Origin: Rhizobium sp. P32RR-XVIII | GTDB lineage: Bacteria > Pseudomonadota > Alphaproteobacteria > Rhizobiales > Rhizobiaceae | Length of the DNA stretch: 64,000 nucleotides | Reading direction: 5' to 3' | Assembly: GCF_012641395.1 (NCBI RefSeq) | Contig: NZ_JABAIH010000001.1 | Span: 868,001 to 932,000 of the forward strand | Part shown: positions 1 through 9,528 of the stretch, piece by piece | How the letters are laid out: the number at the start of each line of letters is the position of its first letter | Position numbering within the stretch: position 1 is the stretch's first letter | Program-made: the position numbers and the translations under genes | Notes under the pieces: generated by a model | What the model was told of the DNA's origin: nothing | Seen by the model: only the letters and a program-made list of their open reading frames with translations | Database searches by the model: none

Positions 1-1092
1 CGTCTTGGCGATCTTGATCCCAAAGCCCTCGAGTCCGACGTAGTGGCGCTCGCGGCTGGTGAGCAGCTTGATGGAGCTGACGCCGAGGTCCTTGAGGATC
101 TGCGCGCCGAGACCGATTTCCAGCCATTCGCTTTCGCGGCTCTTGGCTTCGGCATGCGACTCGCGGTCCTGGCTGCGCGTCTTGCGGCCGTTGTCGTAAT
201 GGCCGACGCCGACGGAGCCTTCGCGGAGATAGACGATGATGCCACGGCCTTCCTCGGCGATCTTCTGCATGTAGTGATCGACCGGGCTCTTCTTGCCGAA
301 GAGGTCCTCGGCGACGTTTTCCGGGTGCAGGCGGACTGGAATGTCGATACCGTCGCGGATATCGCCGAAGACGACGGCGAGGTGCTGCATCGGATCCCAG
401 GGCAGGGCGTAGGTATGGGCTTTGGCCTTGCCGAACGGCGTTTCGATGTCGAAGCTGGCGCCGAGTTCGATCAGCGTTTCCTTGCGCTGGCGGTAGGCGA
501 TCAGGTCGGCGACCGAGACGAGTTTCAGGCCGTGCTTTTCGGCGAAGTCGACCACCTGCGGACCGCGCGTGACGGTGCCGTCGTCATTGACGAGTTCGCA
601 GATGACGCCGATCGGCGGCAGCCCGGCGAGCTTGCAAAGGTCGACGGCGGCTTCCGTATGGCCGGAGCGCATCAGCACGCCGCCTTCGCGGGCAACGAGC
701 GGGAAGATGTGGCCGGGACGAACGAAATCTGCCGGGCCGACATTCGGATTGGCAAGATTGCGCACCGTCAGCGTGCGGTCGTCGGCGGAAATGCCGGTCG
801 TCGTGCCGTGCTTGAAATCGACCGAAACCGTGAAGGCCGTCGTGTGCGCGGAGTCGTTTTCGGCAACCATCGCGTTGAGGTTCAGGCGTTTCGCCTCTTC
901 CTTCGGCATGGGCGTGCAAACGATGCCGGAGGTATGGCGCACGATGAAGGCCATCTTTTCCGGCGTGCAGTGGAGAGCAGCGACGATCAGGTCGCCTTCG
1001 TTCTCGCGGTCATCATCATCCATGACGACGACGATCTCGCCGGCTTCGAAGGCTCGGATGGCATCGACGACACGCTTCTGGTCATAAGGCAT
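1..1092 (-). CDS. ribB: 3,4-dihydroxy-2-butanone 4-phosphate synthase with degenerate RibA-like C-terminal domain (3' end beyond window)
   Basis: Makes the four-carbon precursor of riboflavin from ribulose 5-phosphate. The start ATG lies 11 bp after aroC. The N-terminal ~200 residues carry the DHBP synthase acidic motif DDDDRENEGD and RHTSGIVC. The rest resembles GTP cyclohydrolase II (RibA), as in RibBA fusions, but where RibA has its zinc-binding cysteines this protein reads VRLHPENVAEDLFG with no cysteine, so the second domain is probably not a working cyclohydrolase. 364 codons lie in the window and no stop is reached; only a short C-terminal tail is likely missing. Probably co-transcribed with aroC. 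Confidence 0.93.
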   Translation of the reverse strand, partial: MPYDQKRVVDAIRAFEAGEIVVVMDDDDRENEGDLIVAALHCTPEKMAFIVRHTSGIVCTPMPKEEAKRLNLNAMVAENDSAHTTAFTVSVDFKHGTTTGISADDRTLTVRNLANPNVGPADFVRPGHIFPLVAREGGVLMRSGHTEAAVDLCKLAGLPPIGVICELVNDDGTVTRGPQVVDFAEKHGLKLVSVADLIAYRQRKETLIELGASFDIETPFGKAKAHTYALPWDPMQHLAVVFGDIRDGIDIPVRLHPENVAEDLFGKKSPVDHYMQKIAEEGRGIIVYLREGSVGVGHYDNGRKTRSQDRESHAEAKSRESEWLEIGLGAQILKDLGVSSIKLLTSRERHYVGLEGFGIKIAKT

Positions 1093-1103
1093 GGGGGTAA
1101 TTC

Positions 1104-2201
1104 CTATTTCAACCGGCCGGTCTGGCCGCGGTCGCGGAGGTAATGGTCAGCGATGGCGCAGGCCACCATGGCTTCGCCGATCGGCACAGCCCGGATACCG
1201 ACGCAGGGGTCGTGCCGGCCCTTGGTGCGGATATCGACATTGTTGCCGTCCGCATCGATCGAGCGTCGCTCCGTAAGAATGGAAGAGGTCGGCTTGATCG
1301 CAAAGCGCGCGACGACCGGCTGGCCGGTGGATATGCCGCCAAGAATACCGCCGGCGTGGTTGGAAAGAAACAACGGTTTGCCGTCATTGCCCATGCGCAT
1401 CTCGTCGGCGTTCTCCTCACCGGTGATCTCGGCCGCGCCGAAACCATTGCCGATCTCCACACCTTTCACGGCGTTGATGGACATCAGCAGCGAGGCGATA
1501 TCCTGGTCGAGCTTGCCGTAGATCGGCGCGCCGAGCCCTGCCGGAACGCCTTCAGCCACGACTTCGACCACAGCGCCGATCGAGGAGCCGTTCTTGCGGA
1601 TGGTGTCGAGATACTCTTCCCATACAGGGACGATTTCTGCGTCCGGCGAGAAGAAGGGGTTCTGGTCCACCTGATCCCAATCCCAGTTCTGCCGGTTGAT
1701 CTTGTGCTTGCCTATCTGGATGAGGGCAGCGCGAACCTTCATCTCCGGAACAACGAGGCGCGCGATGCCGCCGGCCGCGACACGGGCCGCCGTTTCGCGG
1801 GCGGAGGAGCGGCCGCCGCCGCGATAATCGCGGATGCCGTATTTGACATCGTAGGTATAGTCCGCATGACCGGGACGATACTGCCGGGCAATCTCGCCGT
1901 AATCCTTGGAGCGCTGGTCGGTGTTCTCGATCATCATCGAGATCGGCGTACCAGTGGTGATCATCGTTTCACCGTCGGCATCCGGCATCACGCCGGAGAG
2001 CACCTTCACGAGGTCGGCCTCACGGCGCTGCGTCACGAAACGCGATTGGCCGGGCTTGCGCTTGTCGAGCCACACCTGAATGTCCTCGAGCTTGAAACGC
2101 AGTCCGGGTGGCGTGCCGTCGACGACGCAGCCGAGTGCGGGCCCGTGGCTTTCGCCCCAGGTTGTTACGCGGAAGAGATGACCGAATGTGTTGTGCGACA
2201 T
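1104..2201 (-). CDS. aroC: chorismate synthase
   Basis: Converts 5-enolpyruvylshikimate 3-phosphate to chorismate, the last step of the shikimate pathway, using reduced FMN. The 365-residue length is normal for the family. The N-terminus ([18 protein letters not shown]) and the later [13 protein letters not shown] segment are chorismate synthase signatures. It ends 11 bp before ribB on the same strand, suggesting an aroC-ribB transcript; ribB feeds flavin synthesis, and chorismate synthase needs FMN. Confidence 0.97.
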   Translation of the reverse strand: MSHNTFGHLFRVTTWGESHGPALGCVVDGTPPGLRFKLEDIQVWLDKRKPGQSRFVTQRREADLVKVLSGVMPDADGETMITTGTPISMMIENTDQRSKDYGEIARQYRPGHADYTYDVKYGIRDYRGGGRSSARETAARVAAGGIARLVVPEMKVRAALIQIGKHKINRQNWDWDQVDQNPFFSPDAEIVPVWEEYLDTIRKNGSSIGAVVEVVAEGVPAGLGAPIYGKLDQDIASLLMSINAVKGVEIGNGFGAAEITGEENADEMRMGNDGKPLFLSNHAGGILGGISTGQPVVARFAIKPTSSILTERRSIDADGNNVDIRTKGRHDPCVGIRAVPIGEAMVACAIADHYLRDRGQTGRLK

Positions 2202-2363
2202 GTGTTCCGACCGGATGAGCGCAAACTCCGGTCGTCACCGGCTGCGCCATACTTCCAAAATTCGGGACACTCATAGGCCAAAAAGCCTTGCGGGCAAACG
2301 CCTTTCTTTACCGAAAAATGCTGCGACCAGAGAATCTGTTTCCGCAAATCGTGAACGATGAAC

Positions 2364-5300
2364 TCAGGAGGCAAGCCGCCAGGCTTTACCGTCCGCTGCA
2401 GCGGCTGCGAAGGCGTCGAAGGACAAGGGGCGGGAGAAGGCGTAGCCCTGCAACAGGTCGCAGCCGAGATCGCGCAGCATGTGCGCATGCGAAACAGTCT
2501 CGACGCCTTCCGCCACCGTTTCAACACCGAGCGAGCGGGCGATATGGATGATCGAGCTCACCAGCGCCCGTTCCTGCGGCGAATGGAGGATCGGCTGCAC
2601 GAGTTGGCGGTCGATCTTGAGCCGCTTCGGCTTCAGCTTCAGCAGGCTGACGATCGACGTGTGGCCGGTTCCGAAATCATCTATTTCGATATCGATGCCG
2701 AGCGCCTTGATGCGGTCGAGATTGTGCGCCGCCACATCCTCGCTCTCGTCGAGGAAGATCGATTCGACCAGCTCGAAGGAGAGCTCGCCGGGAGCGATCT
2801 GCAGGTCGAGCAGCGACTCGAACAGGCTTCCGTCATGCAGCCGGCGCGCCGAAACGTTGACCGAGACCTGCGGCACGGCTACGCCGAGTGCCGCCCAACG
2901 CATCTTGTCCTTGAGCGCGGTTTCGAGAACGATGCGGTCAAGCACCTGCACGACGTTGATCTCGTCGGCGATGCGCAGGAACTTGTCGGGCGTCAGAAGA
3001 CCGTGGGACGGGTGGTTCCAGCGCACCAGCGCCTCGACGCCCGTCAGCCGCATCGTCCTGGCGCAGAACTGCGGCTGGTACCAGGCCGTGAATTCGCCGT
3101 TTTCGAGCCCGGCAAGGATTTCGTCGGCGGTGCGCTTGCTGTTGACGACGTCGGCCTGGAGGTTCTGGTTGAAGAATTCGTAGCGGTTCCGGCCCAGGCT
3201 CTTTGCACGATAGAGCGCGATATCGGCGTTGATCAGCACCTGGCGAGCGTCGACATCCATACCGTCTGCAAGGGCGATGCCGATCGAAACGCCGCAGCGG
3301 CAGGCGAAGCCCTCGAAATTGATCGGCTGGCGCATTTCCTCGATGATCCGGGCCGCAAGTTCAGTCATATCCTCGGCGTTGGCATCGAGGACCAGAATGA
3401 CGAATTCGTCGCCGCCGATGCGCGCAACGACATTGCTGACTTGGGCATTCTGCGAAAGCACCTTTGACGCATGCACCAGCATCGCATCGCCCGCGGCATG
3501 CCCGAGCGTGTCGTTGATTTGCTTGAAACGATCGAGGTCGATATGGAGGATGGCGAATTTCTGCCGCTGCGACCGGCTGTTGAAGGTCAGGTTTTCAAGC
3601 GCGATATCGAGCTTGCGCCGGTTGGCAAGTGCGGTCAGCGGGTCGTGTAGCGAATTGTGCTCTATTCGATCCTTGGCTCGTTCGAGTTCGATGTTCTTGG
3701 AAACCGCGTCGTCCTTTGCCGCCTTGAGCTGAAGCGTCAGCAGCGCGTCTTCGGTAGCATCGAAGGCCACGCCGATCAGCTTCGCCTGTCCCGTCGCGGT
3801 TTGATGCACCTTGCCGGTGGAGCGGACATAGCGAACGCCGCCGTCTGCGGTCGGTACGCGGCAGATAAGCGTGTGGGTGTCGCCAACCTGCTTGAAATGC
3901 TCCGCACTTTCCAGTGCAAGGCCACGGTCCTCCGGATGAATGCAGGAGAGCCAGACATCCTGGGTCATGAAGCCACGCCGTGGCTCCAGCCCGTAGAGTT
4001 CGTACATGCGCTCGTCCCACATGGAGCCTTCGACGCCCAGCGTCGTTTCCCAGATGCCGCACAGATTTGCATCGAGTGCGAGATCAAGACGGGTCGAAAG
4101 CTCCGCAAGTTCCGCTTCGCGGCAGGAGAGTTCGTCCAGCGCCTGTTCCAGTTCGGCATTCTTGGTGTCGCTGGTTTCCTTGGCCTTCCGCAGCATTTCG
4201 GCCGCCTCGGCGTCTGCAGTCACGTCCGCGACGATGCCGATCGTTCGGCCGATTCCGCCCGCATCAGTGTAGAAGGAGCCGACGGATCGCAGGTGCCGGA
4301 TGCTCCCGTCGGCGAGCCCGACACGATACTGTGCCGTGCAGGAGGTGCCGGCGACGCTGCAATTGAAGAAGTGCATCTCGGCGATCGGCCGGTCCCCCGC
4401 CACGATCGCTTCAAGCCAGCTCTCGAGCGGACGGCTTCCCTCGCCCGATACCTCACCGTAAAGGGCTGAAGCGCGCGCGTCCCAATAGAGGCGGTGCCCG
4501 TGATCCTGAAGTTCCCAGATGCCGATATTGGATGAATCCAGCGCAAGATCCAGCCGCTGGGAAAGCTCGAGCAGTTTTGCCTCGCGAGCTTCGAGCTCGC
4601 TGACGTTGCGGTTGCGCTCGCCAAGGAGCAGGGTGGCCAGGAAGATAGGAACGATGATGACGCAGCCGGCCGCGACAATGATCAAGCGAAGCTGAACCTG
4701 GTTCGGCGGGGGAACGTTCCATCCGCTTGTCGGAGCGGCCGAAAGCTCCCAGCGACCGCCCGCAAATTCGATGTCGCGACGGATGGGCTGCTTGTCAAGC
4801 ACATCGGCGCTGCCGAAGAAGGGAAGGGCCTTGCCCGCCGCGGCGGTGTTCAGGTCGCGCAAGGCGATCGAAAGATGATCGAGATGCGGGTAACGCCGCT
4901 CGTTTTCAGTGTTGCGAGCAGGCATCAGGCCGGTGTTTTCGTAGAACATGTCCCGGTCGATTGCGACTTCGACCGCACCCCAGACCTTACGCTGCCCCTT
5001 ATCCTTGACGAAAATCGGGAAGAAGATCGCAAAGGCATCCGTGCCGCCCGTGGTCTTGATGGGACCGTAAAAGCGCGCCTGCTGGTCTCTGGTATAGTTG
5101 GTGACGGGATGGCGCCGCATTTGCAATTCGCCGACGTCCTTGCCGATGCGGTCCTTGCCGGATTGCGGCGGAAAGACGTTGCTGACCACGAAATTGGGTG
5201 CGACGGCTATACTGAGGAAATGCGGATTCTGGATGAGCAACCAGTTTATCTGGCGATTCATTTCCTCTTCGTTGCTGTTCGCGCTCAGCGAAATCACGTT

Positions 5301-5543
5301 GGCGAGATCGCGGACAACAGTGATGTCAATGTCGATCTGCGCTACCAACCGTGCTTGAAGGAGGCTTGCTTCATTTTCCGTGCGAATTTGCAATTCGCGA
5401 AGATGCGCCGCGGTATTTGCATGATCGAGCGTGAAACCGACTACGATAACGACAAATGCCACAAGAGCCGACACGAGCAGTGAAACACGGGTATTTTTGA
5501 ACACCCGCCGCAACTGAATCTTGCCGCCCAGCCCGAAAAGCAC
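2364..5543 (-). CDS. membrane cyclic-di-GMP enzyme: CHASE-PAS-PAS-GGDEF-EAL
   Basis: About 1059 residues. An N-terminal membrane helix is followed by a ~220-residue periplasmic CHASE-like sensor, a second helix, two similar tandem PAS domains, then GGDEF and EAL. The GGDEF motif is intact (ARIGGDEFVIL), and EAL is intact with EALVRW and DDFGTG, so both diguanylate cyclase and phosphodiesterase activity are possible. The RxxD inhibitory site before GGDEF is absent (QVSN there). I chose the GTG at 5543 because GAGGGGAG lies 7 nt upstream; a TTG at 5570 in the same frame has no good SD. It stands alone, divergent from the DUF1344 gene. Confidence 0.9.
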   Translation of the reverse strand: MLFGLGGKIQLRRVFKNTRVSLLVSALVAFVVIVVGFTLDHANTAAHLRELQIRTENEASLLQARLVAQIDIDITVVRDLANVISLSANSNEEEMNRQINWLLIQNPHFLSIAVAPNFVVSNVFPPQSGKDRIGKDVGELQMRRHPVTNYTRDQQARFYGPIKTTGGTDAFAIFFPIFVKDKGQRKVWGAVEVAIDRDMFYENTGLMPARNTENERRYPHLDHLSIALRDLNTAAAGKALPFFGSADVLDKQPIRRDIEFAGGRWELSAAPTSGWNVPPPNQVQLRLIIVAAGCVIIVPIFLATLLLGERNRNVSELEAREAKLLELSQRLDLALDSSNIGIWELQDHGHRLYWDARASALYGEVSGEGSRPLESWLEAIVAGDRPIAEMHFFNCSVAGTSCTAQYRVGLADGSIRHLRSVGSFYTDAGGIGRTIGIVADVTADAEAAEMLRKAKETSDTKNAELEQALDELSCREAELAELSTRLDLALDANLCGIWETTLGVEGSMWDERMYELYGLEPRRGFMTQDVWLSCIHPEDRGLALESAEHFKQVGDTHTLICRVPTADGGVRYVRSTGKVHQTATGQAKLIGVAFDATEDALLTLQLKAAKDDAVSKNIELERAKDRIEHNSLHDPLTALANRRKLDIALENLTFNSRSQRQKFAILHIDLDRFKQINDTLGHAAGDAMLVHASKVLSQNAQVSNVVARIGGDEFVILVLDANAEDMTELAARIIEEMRQPINFEGFACRCGVSIGIALADGMDVDARQVLINADIALYRAKSLGRNRYEFFNQNLQADVVNSKRTADEILAGLENGEFTAWYQPQFCARTMRLTGVEALVRWNHPSHGLLTPDKFLRIADEINVVQVLDRIVLETALKDKMRWAALGVAVPQVSVNVSARRLHDGSLFESLLDLQIAPGELSFELVESIFLDESEDVAAHNLDRIKALGIDIEIDDFGTGHTSIVSLLKLKPKRLKIDRQLVQPILHSPQERALVSSIIHIARSLGVETVAEGVETVSHAHMLRDLGCDLLQGYAFSRPLSFDAFAAAAADGKAWRLAS

Positions 5544-5783
5544 AGTATATCTCCCCTCTTTTTCGGACAACTCTAGGGAGAACGAGTTAATTTACGATTT
5601 CATGCTCGTTTGTTACCAATGTTTAAGAAAGTACTAATGGAGGGTGGCTGCCCTTGATTATCGTTTAAATGCTGTTCATCAATTGGGCGCGCGAAGTCAC
5701 TCTTACGGGCAATTTTCGCCATATTCAGGAGTTTAGCTGTGCTTGATCGGATGTTAGCGACGAGTCTGAAGAGGTTTGCTGCA

Positions 5784-6044
5784 ATGCGTTTTTTTGTTGC
5801 CACGCTGCTGGCTACAGCAAGTTTCCTCTCGCCCATCAGCGGCTTTGCGGAAAGTGCCGACGTTGAAGCGACGATCAAGAACGTCGACATGACCAACCTC
5901 AGCCTGACGCTCGATGACGGCAAGACCTATCAGGCTCCGGAGGAATTTAACTTCGATGGACTGAAGGCCGGCGTGAAGGTTGTGATCTTCTATACGGAAG
6001 TGGACGGCAAGCGGGTGATCAACGATCTCGATATCGTCCAGTAA
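5784..6044 (+). CDS. DUF1344 small exported protein
   Basis: 86 residues with a signal peptide (MRFFVATLLATASFLSPISGFAES) and a short mature domain (VEATIKNVDMTNLSLTLDDG) typical of DUF1344, a rhizobial family of unknown function that may form a small beta-barrel. The ATG at 5784 has GAAGAGG 9 nt upstream; an in-frame ATG at 5754 would add a poor leader. It is divergent from the GGDEF-EAL gene and convergent with the histidine phosphatase gene 6 bp downstream. Confidence 0.8.
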   Translation: MRFFVATLLATASFLSPISGFAESADVEATIKNVDMTNLSLTLDDGKTYQAPEEFNFDGLKAGVKVVIFYTEVDGKRVINDLDIVQ

Positions 6045-6050
6045 CGGCGG

Positions 6051-6641
6051 CTAGAGCCAACCGATAAGCCTCTCCGCAGTGTCGATTTTCAGGATCCGGT
6101 CCTGCGGAATTTCCCCCTCGGCAGCCTCGTGCTTCGGCAAATCCGCGATCATCTTGAAAAGGCTCCTGATGACGCCGCCATGCGTGGCGCAGACTGTTGG
6201 ACGCTCGAGTGAATTCAACCAGGAGCGGGTACGCCACGACATGATCTCGTAGCTTTCGGCGTCGTCGCCGGGCGGGATGAAATCCCACTTGTTGAGGTTG
6301 CGTTCGATAATGCGCTGGCGTTGCGTCGCCTTCAGCTCCCTGATCGTGAAGCCTTCCCAATCCCCGAAGGAAACTTCGACCAGCCGCTCGTCGGTCCGGT
6401 AGTCCTTCGGCGCCAGTCCCATGGCGGTCCGCATGATCTCCATCGTCTGCCGCGTGCGTCCGAGCGGACTTGCAACGAAATCGAAGGGGATTGCCTCGAC
6501 TTTCAGAAGCTCGGCCATGTTGACGCCGTTCAGCCGCGCCTGTTCGCGGCCGATGGCATTCAGCGGAATATCCTTCTGGCCTTGCAGACGACGTTCAGCA
6601 TTCCAGTCGGTCTGACCATGTCGGACGACGTAGATGAGCAA
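6051..6641 (-). CDS. histidine phosphatase (phosphoglycerate mutase-like) family protein
   Basis: 196 residues with the catalytic RHG motif at the N-terminus (YVVRHGQTDWNAERRLQG) and the second histidine in CATHGGVIRSL, as in branch-1 histidine phosphatases. Expected to be a soluble phosphomonoesterase; whether it acts on a sugar phosphate or another substrate cannot be read from sequence, and it is unlikely to be the main glycolytic mutase because the chain is short. Lies 27 bp after fabI on the same strand, so the two may share a transcript. Confidence 0.88.
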   Translation of the reverse strand: MLIYVVRHGQTDWNAERRLQGQKDIPLNAIGREQARLNGVNMAELLKVEAIPFDFVASPLGRTRQTMEIMRTAMGLAPKDYRTDERLVEVSFGDWEGFTIRELKATQRQRIIERNLNKWDFIPPGDDAESYEIMSWRTRSWLNSLERPTVCATHGGVIRSLFKMIADLPKHEAAEGEIPQDRILKIDTAERLIGWL

Positions 6642-6668
6642 GGCAGATTCCGTTTGATTGGACTTCGG

Positions 6669-7487
6669 TCAGTCCTTGATAACCGAAATATCCGGCGCGT
6701 CTACCGCCTTCATGCCGATCACATGATAGCCGCTGTCGGCATGGTGCACTTCACCGGTGACCGAGCGCGCGAGATCCGACAGCATGTAAAGGCCGACGTC
6801 GCCCACTTCCTCGATGGTAACCGTACGGCGCAGGGGCGCGTTGTACTCATTCCATTTCAGGATGTAGCGGAAATCGCCGATACCGGATGCTGCGAGCGTC
6901 TTGATCGGGCCTGCCGAGATCGCATTGACGCGGATGTTCTTCGGTCCAAGGTCGACTGCCAGATACTTGACGCTGGCTTCGAGAGCGGCCTTCGCGACAC
7001 CCATGACATTATAATTGGGCATGACCTTCTCGGCGCCGTAATAGGTGAGCGTCAGCAGCGAGCCGCCATCCGTCATCAACTTCTCGGCGCGGCGCGCCAC
7101 GGACGTGAACGAATAGACGGAGATCTGCATCGTCTTGGCGAAATTGTCCGGCGAGGTATCGACGTAGCGGCCGGTCAGTTCGTCCTTGTCCGAGAAGCCG
7201 ATCGCATGAACGACGAAGTCGATCTTGCCCCACATCTTTTCGACGTTGGCGAAAACCTCGTCGATGCTCGCTTCGTCGCTGACATCGCAGTGACCGGCAA
7301 GCACGCCGCCGAGTTCGGCAGCGAGTGGTTCGACGCGTTTTTTCAGAGCATCGCCCTGATATGTAAAGGCGATTTCCCCGCCCTGTGCATGAATGGCTTT
7401 GGCAATGCCCCACGCAATCGAACGATTGTTGGCGACGCCCATGATAACGCCGCGCTTGCCTGACATGAGGCCTGTTGCTTGAGCCAT
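6669..7487 (-). CDS. fabI: enoyl-ACP reductase (NADH), FabI
   Basis: Last reductive step of each fatty-acid elongation cycle. 272 residues, short-chain dehydrogenase fold. The N-terminal nucleotide site reads GVANNRSIAWGIAKA. The catalytic pair is Tyr159 and Lys166 in PNYNVMGVAK, with the FabI-type first tyrosine (Tyr149) in LTYYGAEK. The ATG at 7487 is preceded by AGGGGGC at 5-6 nt; an upstream in-frame ATG would add 27 residues lacking family similarity. Likely co-oriented transcription with the phosphatase downstream. Confidence 0.95.
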   Translation of the reverse strand: MAQATGLMSGKRGVIMGVANNRSIAWGIAKAIHAQGGEIAFTYQGDALKKRVEPLAAELGGVLAGHCDVSDEASIDEVFANVEKMWGKIDFVVHAIGFSDKDELTGRYVDTSPDNFAKTMQISVYSFTSVARRAEKLMTDGGSLLTLTYYGAEKVMPNYNVMGVAKAALEASVKYLAVDLGPKNIRVNAISAGPIKTLAASGIGDFRYILKWNEYNAPLRRTVTIEEVGDVGLYMLSDLARSVTGEVHHADSGYHVIGMKAVDAPDISVIKD

Positions 7488-7610
7488 ATTTTGCCCCCTA
7501 ATGATCCAATTGGGAATTTGCCTATGGCATACGCCGTTCACCGGTTCAAGATTGCGAGCAATCATCAACTGTTAGGTATGGTAACAAAGGGTGCGCTTGT
7601 CACCAAAATT

Positions 7611-8759
7611 TCACAAAAACAGCCCCTCGCGCATGCTTCTCATGAGATCCGTGACTTTATCGTCCGGTTTTTCCCACAGCATAATGCGCAACTCCACGAC
7701 CAGATCGCCTCTTTCGCCATTGTCGTCGGGCAAGCCCTGATTGGGGATTCGGACCGTCTTGTCCGATCCCGACCAGGCGGGAACCGTTATGTCGACCGGC
7801 CCGTTCGGTCCCTCGATGCGTGCCTGGGTGCCGAGAACGGCATTCTCGAGCGTCACGGGTAGTACGGTGTGGAGATCGAAGCCATCGACCGTAAAACGCG
7901 GGTCCGGTGCAATGTGGATGCTGATGACCGCGTCACCGCGCTGCATGTTCGGCAGCTTGTAGCCCTGGCCTTTCAGCCGTACCTGATGGCCCTCCCGCGT
8001 GCCGGCCGGCAATGTGAAACCTGCCTCGCGGCCTTCACCGAGCTGCACGTTGATCCAGTTGCCCTTCAGAATGTCGTCTATCGTCACGGTTGCCTGCGCG
8101 AGCTGGTCCGGTGCCTTTTCCGGGGCGGGCGCGCTGCCGGTGAAGCGGCGCACGAGCGATGTCAGCATGCTCAAGGGCTGAAGAATACCGTTGGCTGGAG
8201 TAGCCGTCTCCGCACTCTCTTCCTGTGCCTTTGCTATTTCTGCTTCGGTCTTCGCCGTTTCCGCATCCGCACGCCTGCCGGCGTTTGCCTGCGTGCTGGC
8301 GGCTGCAGCACCCGTGGCCTTGGTTTGCGCACCAAAGATGCGCTCCACCACGTCCTCTGGGGCTTCCGGGCTGGCGTGCTGCTGCTTTGCCGTGTCAGCG
8401 GCGGCTTTCGCCGCCTTTTGCGCGTTGGCGCGGGCGAGTTCTTCCATCACCCGTTCGGCATTTGCCTGCGCGGCCTTGGCGCGGGCCGCCGCCTCGCGGG
8501 CGGCTTGGCGCTGCTGCATAATCGTCTCGCCGTTCACGCGCGCCTCCGCCATGCGGGCGGCCGTGTCGAAAAGGCTGCGTTTCTTGGGGTCCTTCAGTGT
8601 CTCATAGGCACGGCCGACCTCGGCGAAACGAGCGGCTGCCGTTGGATCGCCCTGATTATGGTCCGGATGAACGGCCTTGGCCTTGCTGCGCCAGGCTGCC
8701 TTGATCTCGTCTGTCCCCGCGTCCTGAGGGACGCCCAAAACCTTGTAAGGATCGCGCAT
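7611..8759 (-). CDS. J-domain co-chaperone (DnaJ/CbpA type, no zinc finger)
   Basis: About 382 residues. The J-domain is at the N-terminus (DPYKVLGVPQDAGTDEIKAAW) with HPD at residues 31-33, which stimulates a DnaK-type ATPase. A long Ala/Glu/Lys-rich linker (~65-220, likely helical) leads to a C-terminal DnaJ peptide-binding region (VTIDDILKGNWINVQLGEG; LVVELRIMLWEKP). The Gly/Phe and CxxCxGxG zinc regions of classic DnaJ are missing, so it is a type II or CbpA-like co-chaperone. Start taken at the ATG immediately before the J-domain; an ATG at 8855 would add 32 unrelated residues. Confidence 0.85.
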   Translation of the reverse strand: MRDPYKVLGVPQDAGTDEIKAAWRSKAKAVHPDHNQGDPTAAARFAEVGRAYETLKDPKKRSLFDTAARMAEARVNGETIMQQRQAAREAAARAKAAQANAERVMEELARANAQKAAKAAADTAKQQHASPEAPEDVVERIFGAQTKATGAAAASTQANAGRRADAETAKTEAEIAKAQEESAETATPANGILQPLSMLTSLVRRFTGSAPAPEKAPDQLAQATVTIDDILKGNWINVQLGEGREAGFTLPAGTREGHQVRLKGQGYKLPNMQRGDAVISIHIAPDPRFTVDGFDLHTVLPVTLENAVLGTQARIEGPNGPVDITVPAWSGSDKTVRIPNQGLPDDNGERGDLVVELRIMLWEKPDDKVTDLMRSMREGLFL

Positions 8760-8893
8760 ATAGTAAACTGCCGTTTCCGATGCGGCGTGCCCGTCCTTGC
8801 CCAGCACGCCGAAAGCCAATAACAACTCAATGCGCATGCCGGAAAACCGGAACACGCGCCTGCAAGCCGATCGTGCGTCAGAGTTGCTAATCA

Positions 8894-8910
8894 GTCCTTA
8901 TTTTAAGGAC
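8894..8910. repeat. 7-bp perfect inverted repeat, possible operator
   Basis: GTCCTTA-TTT-TAAGGAC sits in the 244-bp gap upstream of the J-domain gene. A second small inverted repeat, TTAGC-TTTTT-GCTAA, follows at 8938-8952. Neither has a terminator-like T-tract suited to the flanking genes. They could be regulator binding sites for the J-domain gene or for an unseen transcript; no known motif is recognised. Confidence 0.3.
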
Positions 8911-9003
8911 GAGTAATGCGGCTTTCGCTGCAAATGGTTAGCTTTTTGCTAAGCATGCGACGCGCCCGCTCGCCGCGGTTAAGCATAGTGTGAAATGAAA
9001 TGA

Positions 9004-9462
9004 TCAGCCTTCAGGCTGAAAGCTCAGCAGCTGCCAGTTGCCGCCGCCGACGAGGCAGGTTTTCCCGTAAAACTTGGCGATGCCTGCATAGGAGTGACGC
9101 GTCGTGCGGAACTGGCGGCAGACCTGGCCGGCATCGTTGTTCTCGACGATCGTGTCGATGACCCCGGCGCTGCCGGTGGAGGAATTCGCCCAGGGAAGCG
9201 GCTGGCCGGCAATTTTTCCGATGTCGGCGGAGGTGACTGCGTTTCGAACGGTCATTTCGTCGGAGAGCGTGTCCGTGCTCGGCGCTGCCTGCGGCACGGT
9301 GCCGGTAGCAACCGAACGGTCCACCTTTGACTCGCTCAGGAAATCAAAGCCGCCCGTCATGCAGCCCGAAAGCGACAGCATCGCCGTTGCAATAACCAAC
9401 AGCGTGCCGCAACGGTGCGACAAGGCCTTTGTATGGCGATGTGACTTTGCTATGACTTCCAC
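9004..9462 (-). CDS. RT0821/Lpp0805-like surface lipoprotein
   Basis: 152 residues beginning with GTG at 9462. A basic N-terminus and hydrophobic stretch lead to the lipobox LSGC (residues ~31-34), so it should be lipidated and exported. The C-terminal half (QVCRQFRTTRHSYAGIAKFYGKTC) resembles the 17-kDa-antigen/RT0821 surface protein group, with two cysteines that may pair. Divergent from pdxH across 66 bp. Function unknown; probably an envelope protein. Confidence 0.75.
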   Translation of the reverse strand: MEVIAKSHRHTKALSHRCGTLLVIATAMLSLSGCMTGGFDFLSESKVDRSVATGTVPQAAPSTDTLSDEMTVRNAVTSADIGKIAGQPLPWANSSTGSAGVIDTIVENNDAGQVCRQFRTTRHSYAGIAKFYGKTCLVGGGNWQLLSFQPEG

Positions 9463-9528
9463 CCTGCGTCCTGTCCAGTCGTGAATAGCTGGGCATTTAA
9501 CCGATAAACCCGGGGCATTTGAGCTAAT

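Noticed and set aside
1143..2276. Long open frame opposite aroC
   Set aside because: It mirrors aroC on the other strand, has no SD or known motif and shows typical high-GC shadow composition; aroC explains the sequence fully.
2358..3467. Long plus-strand open frame opposite the EAL domain
   Set aside because: Antisense to a clear EAL/GGDEF coding region; no recognisable protein family or start signal.
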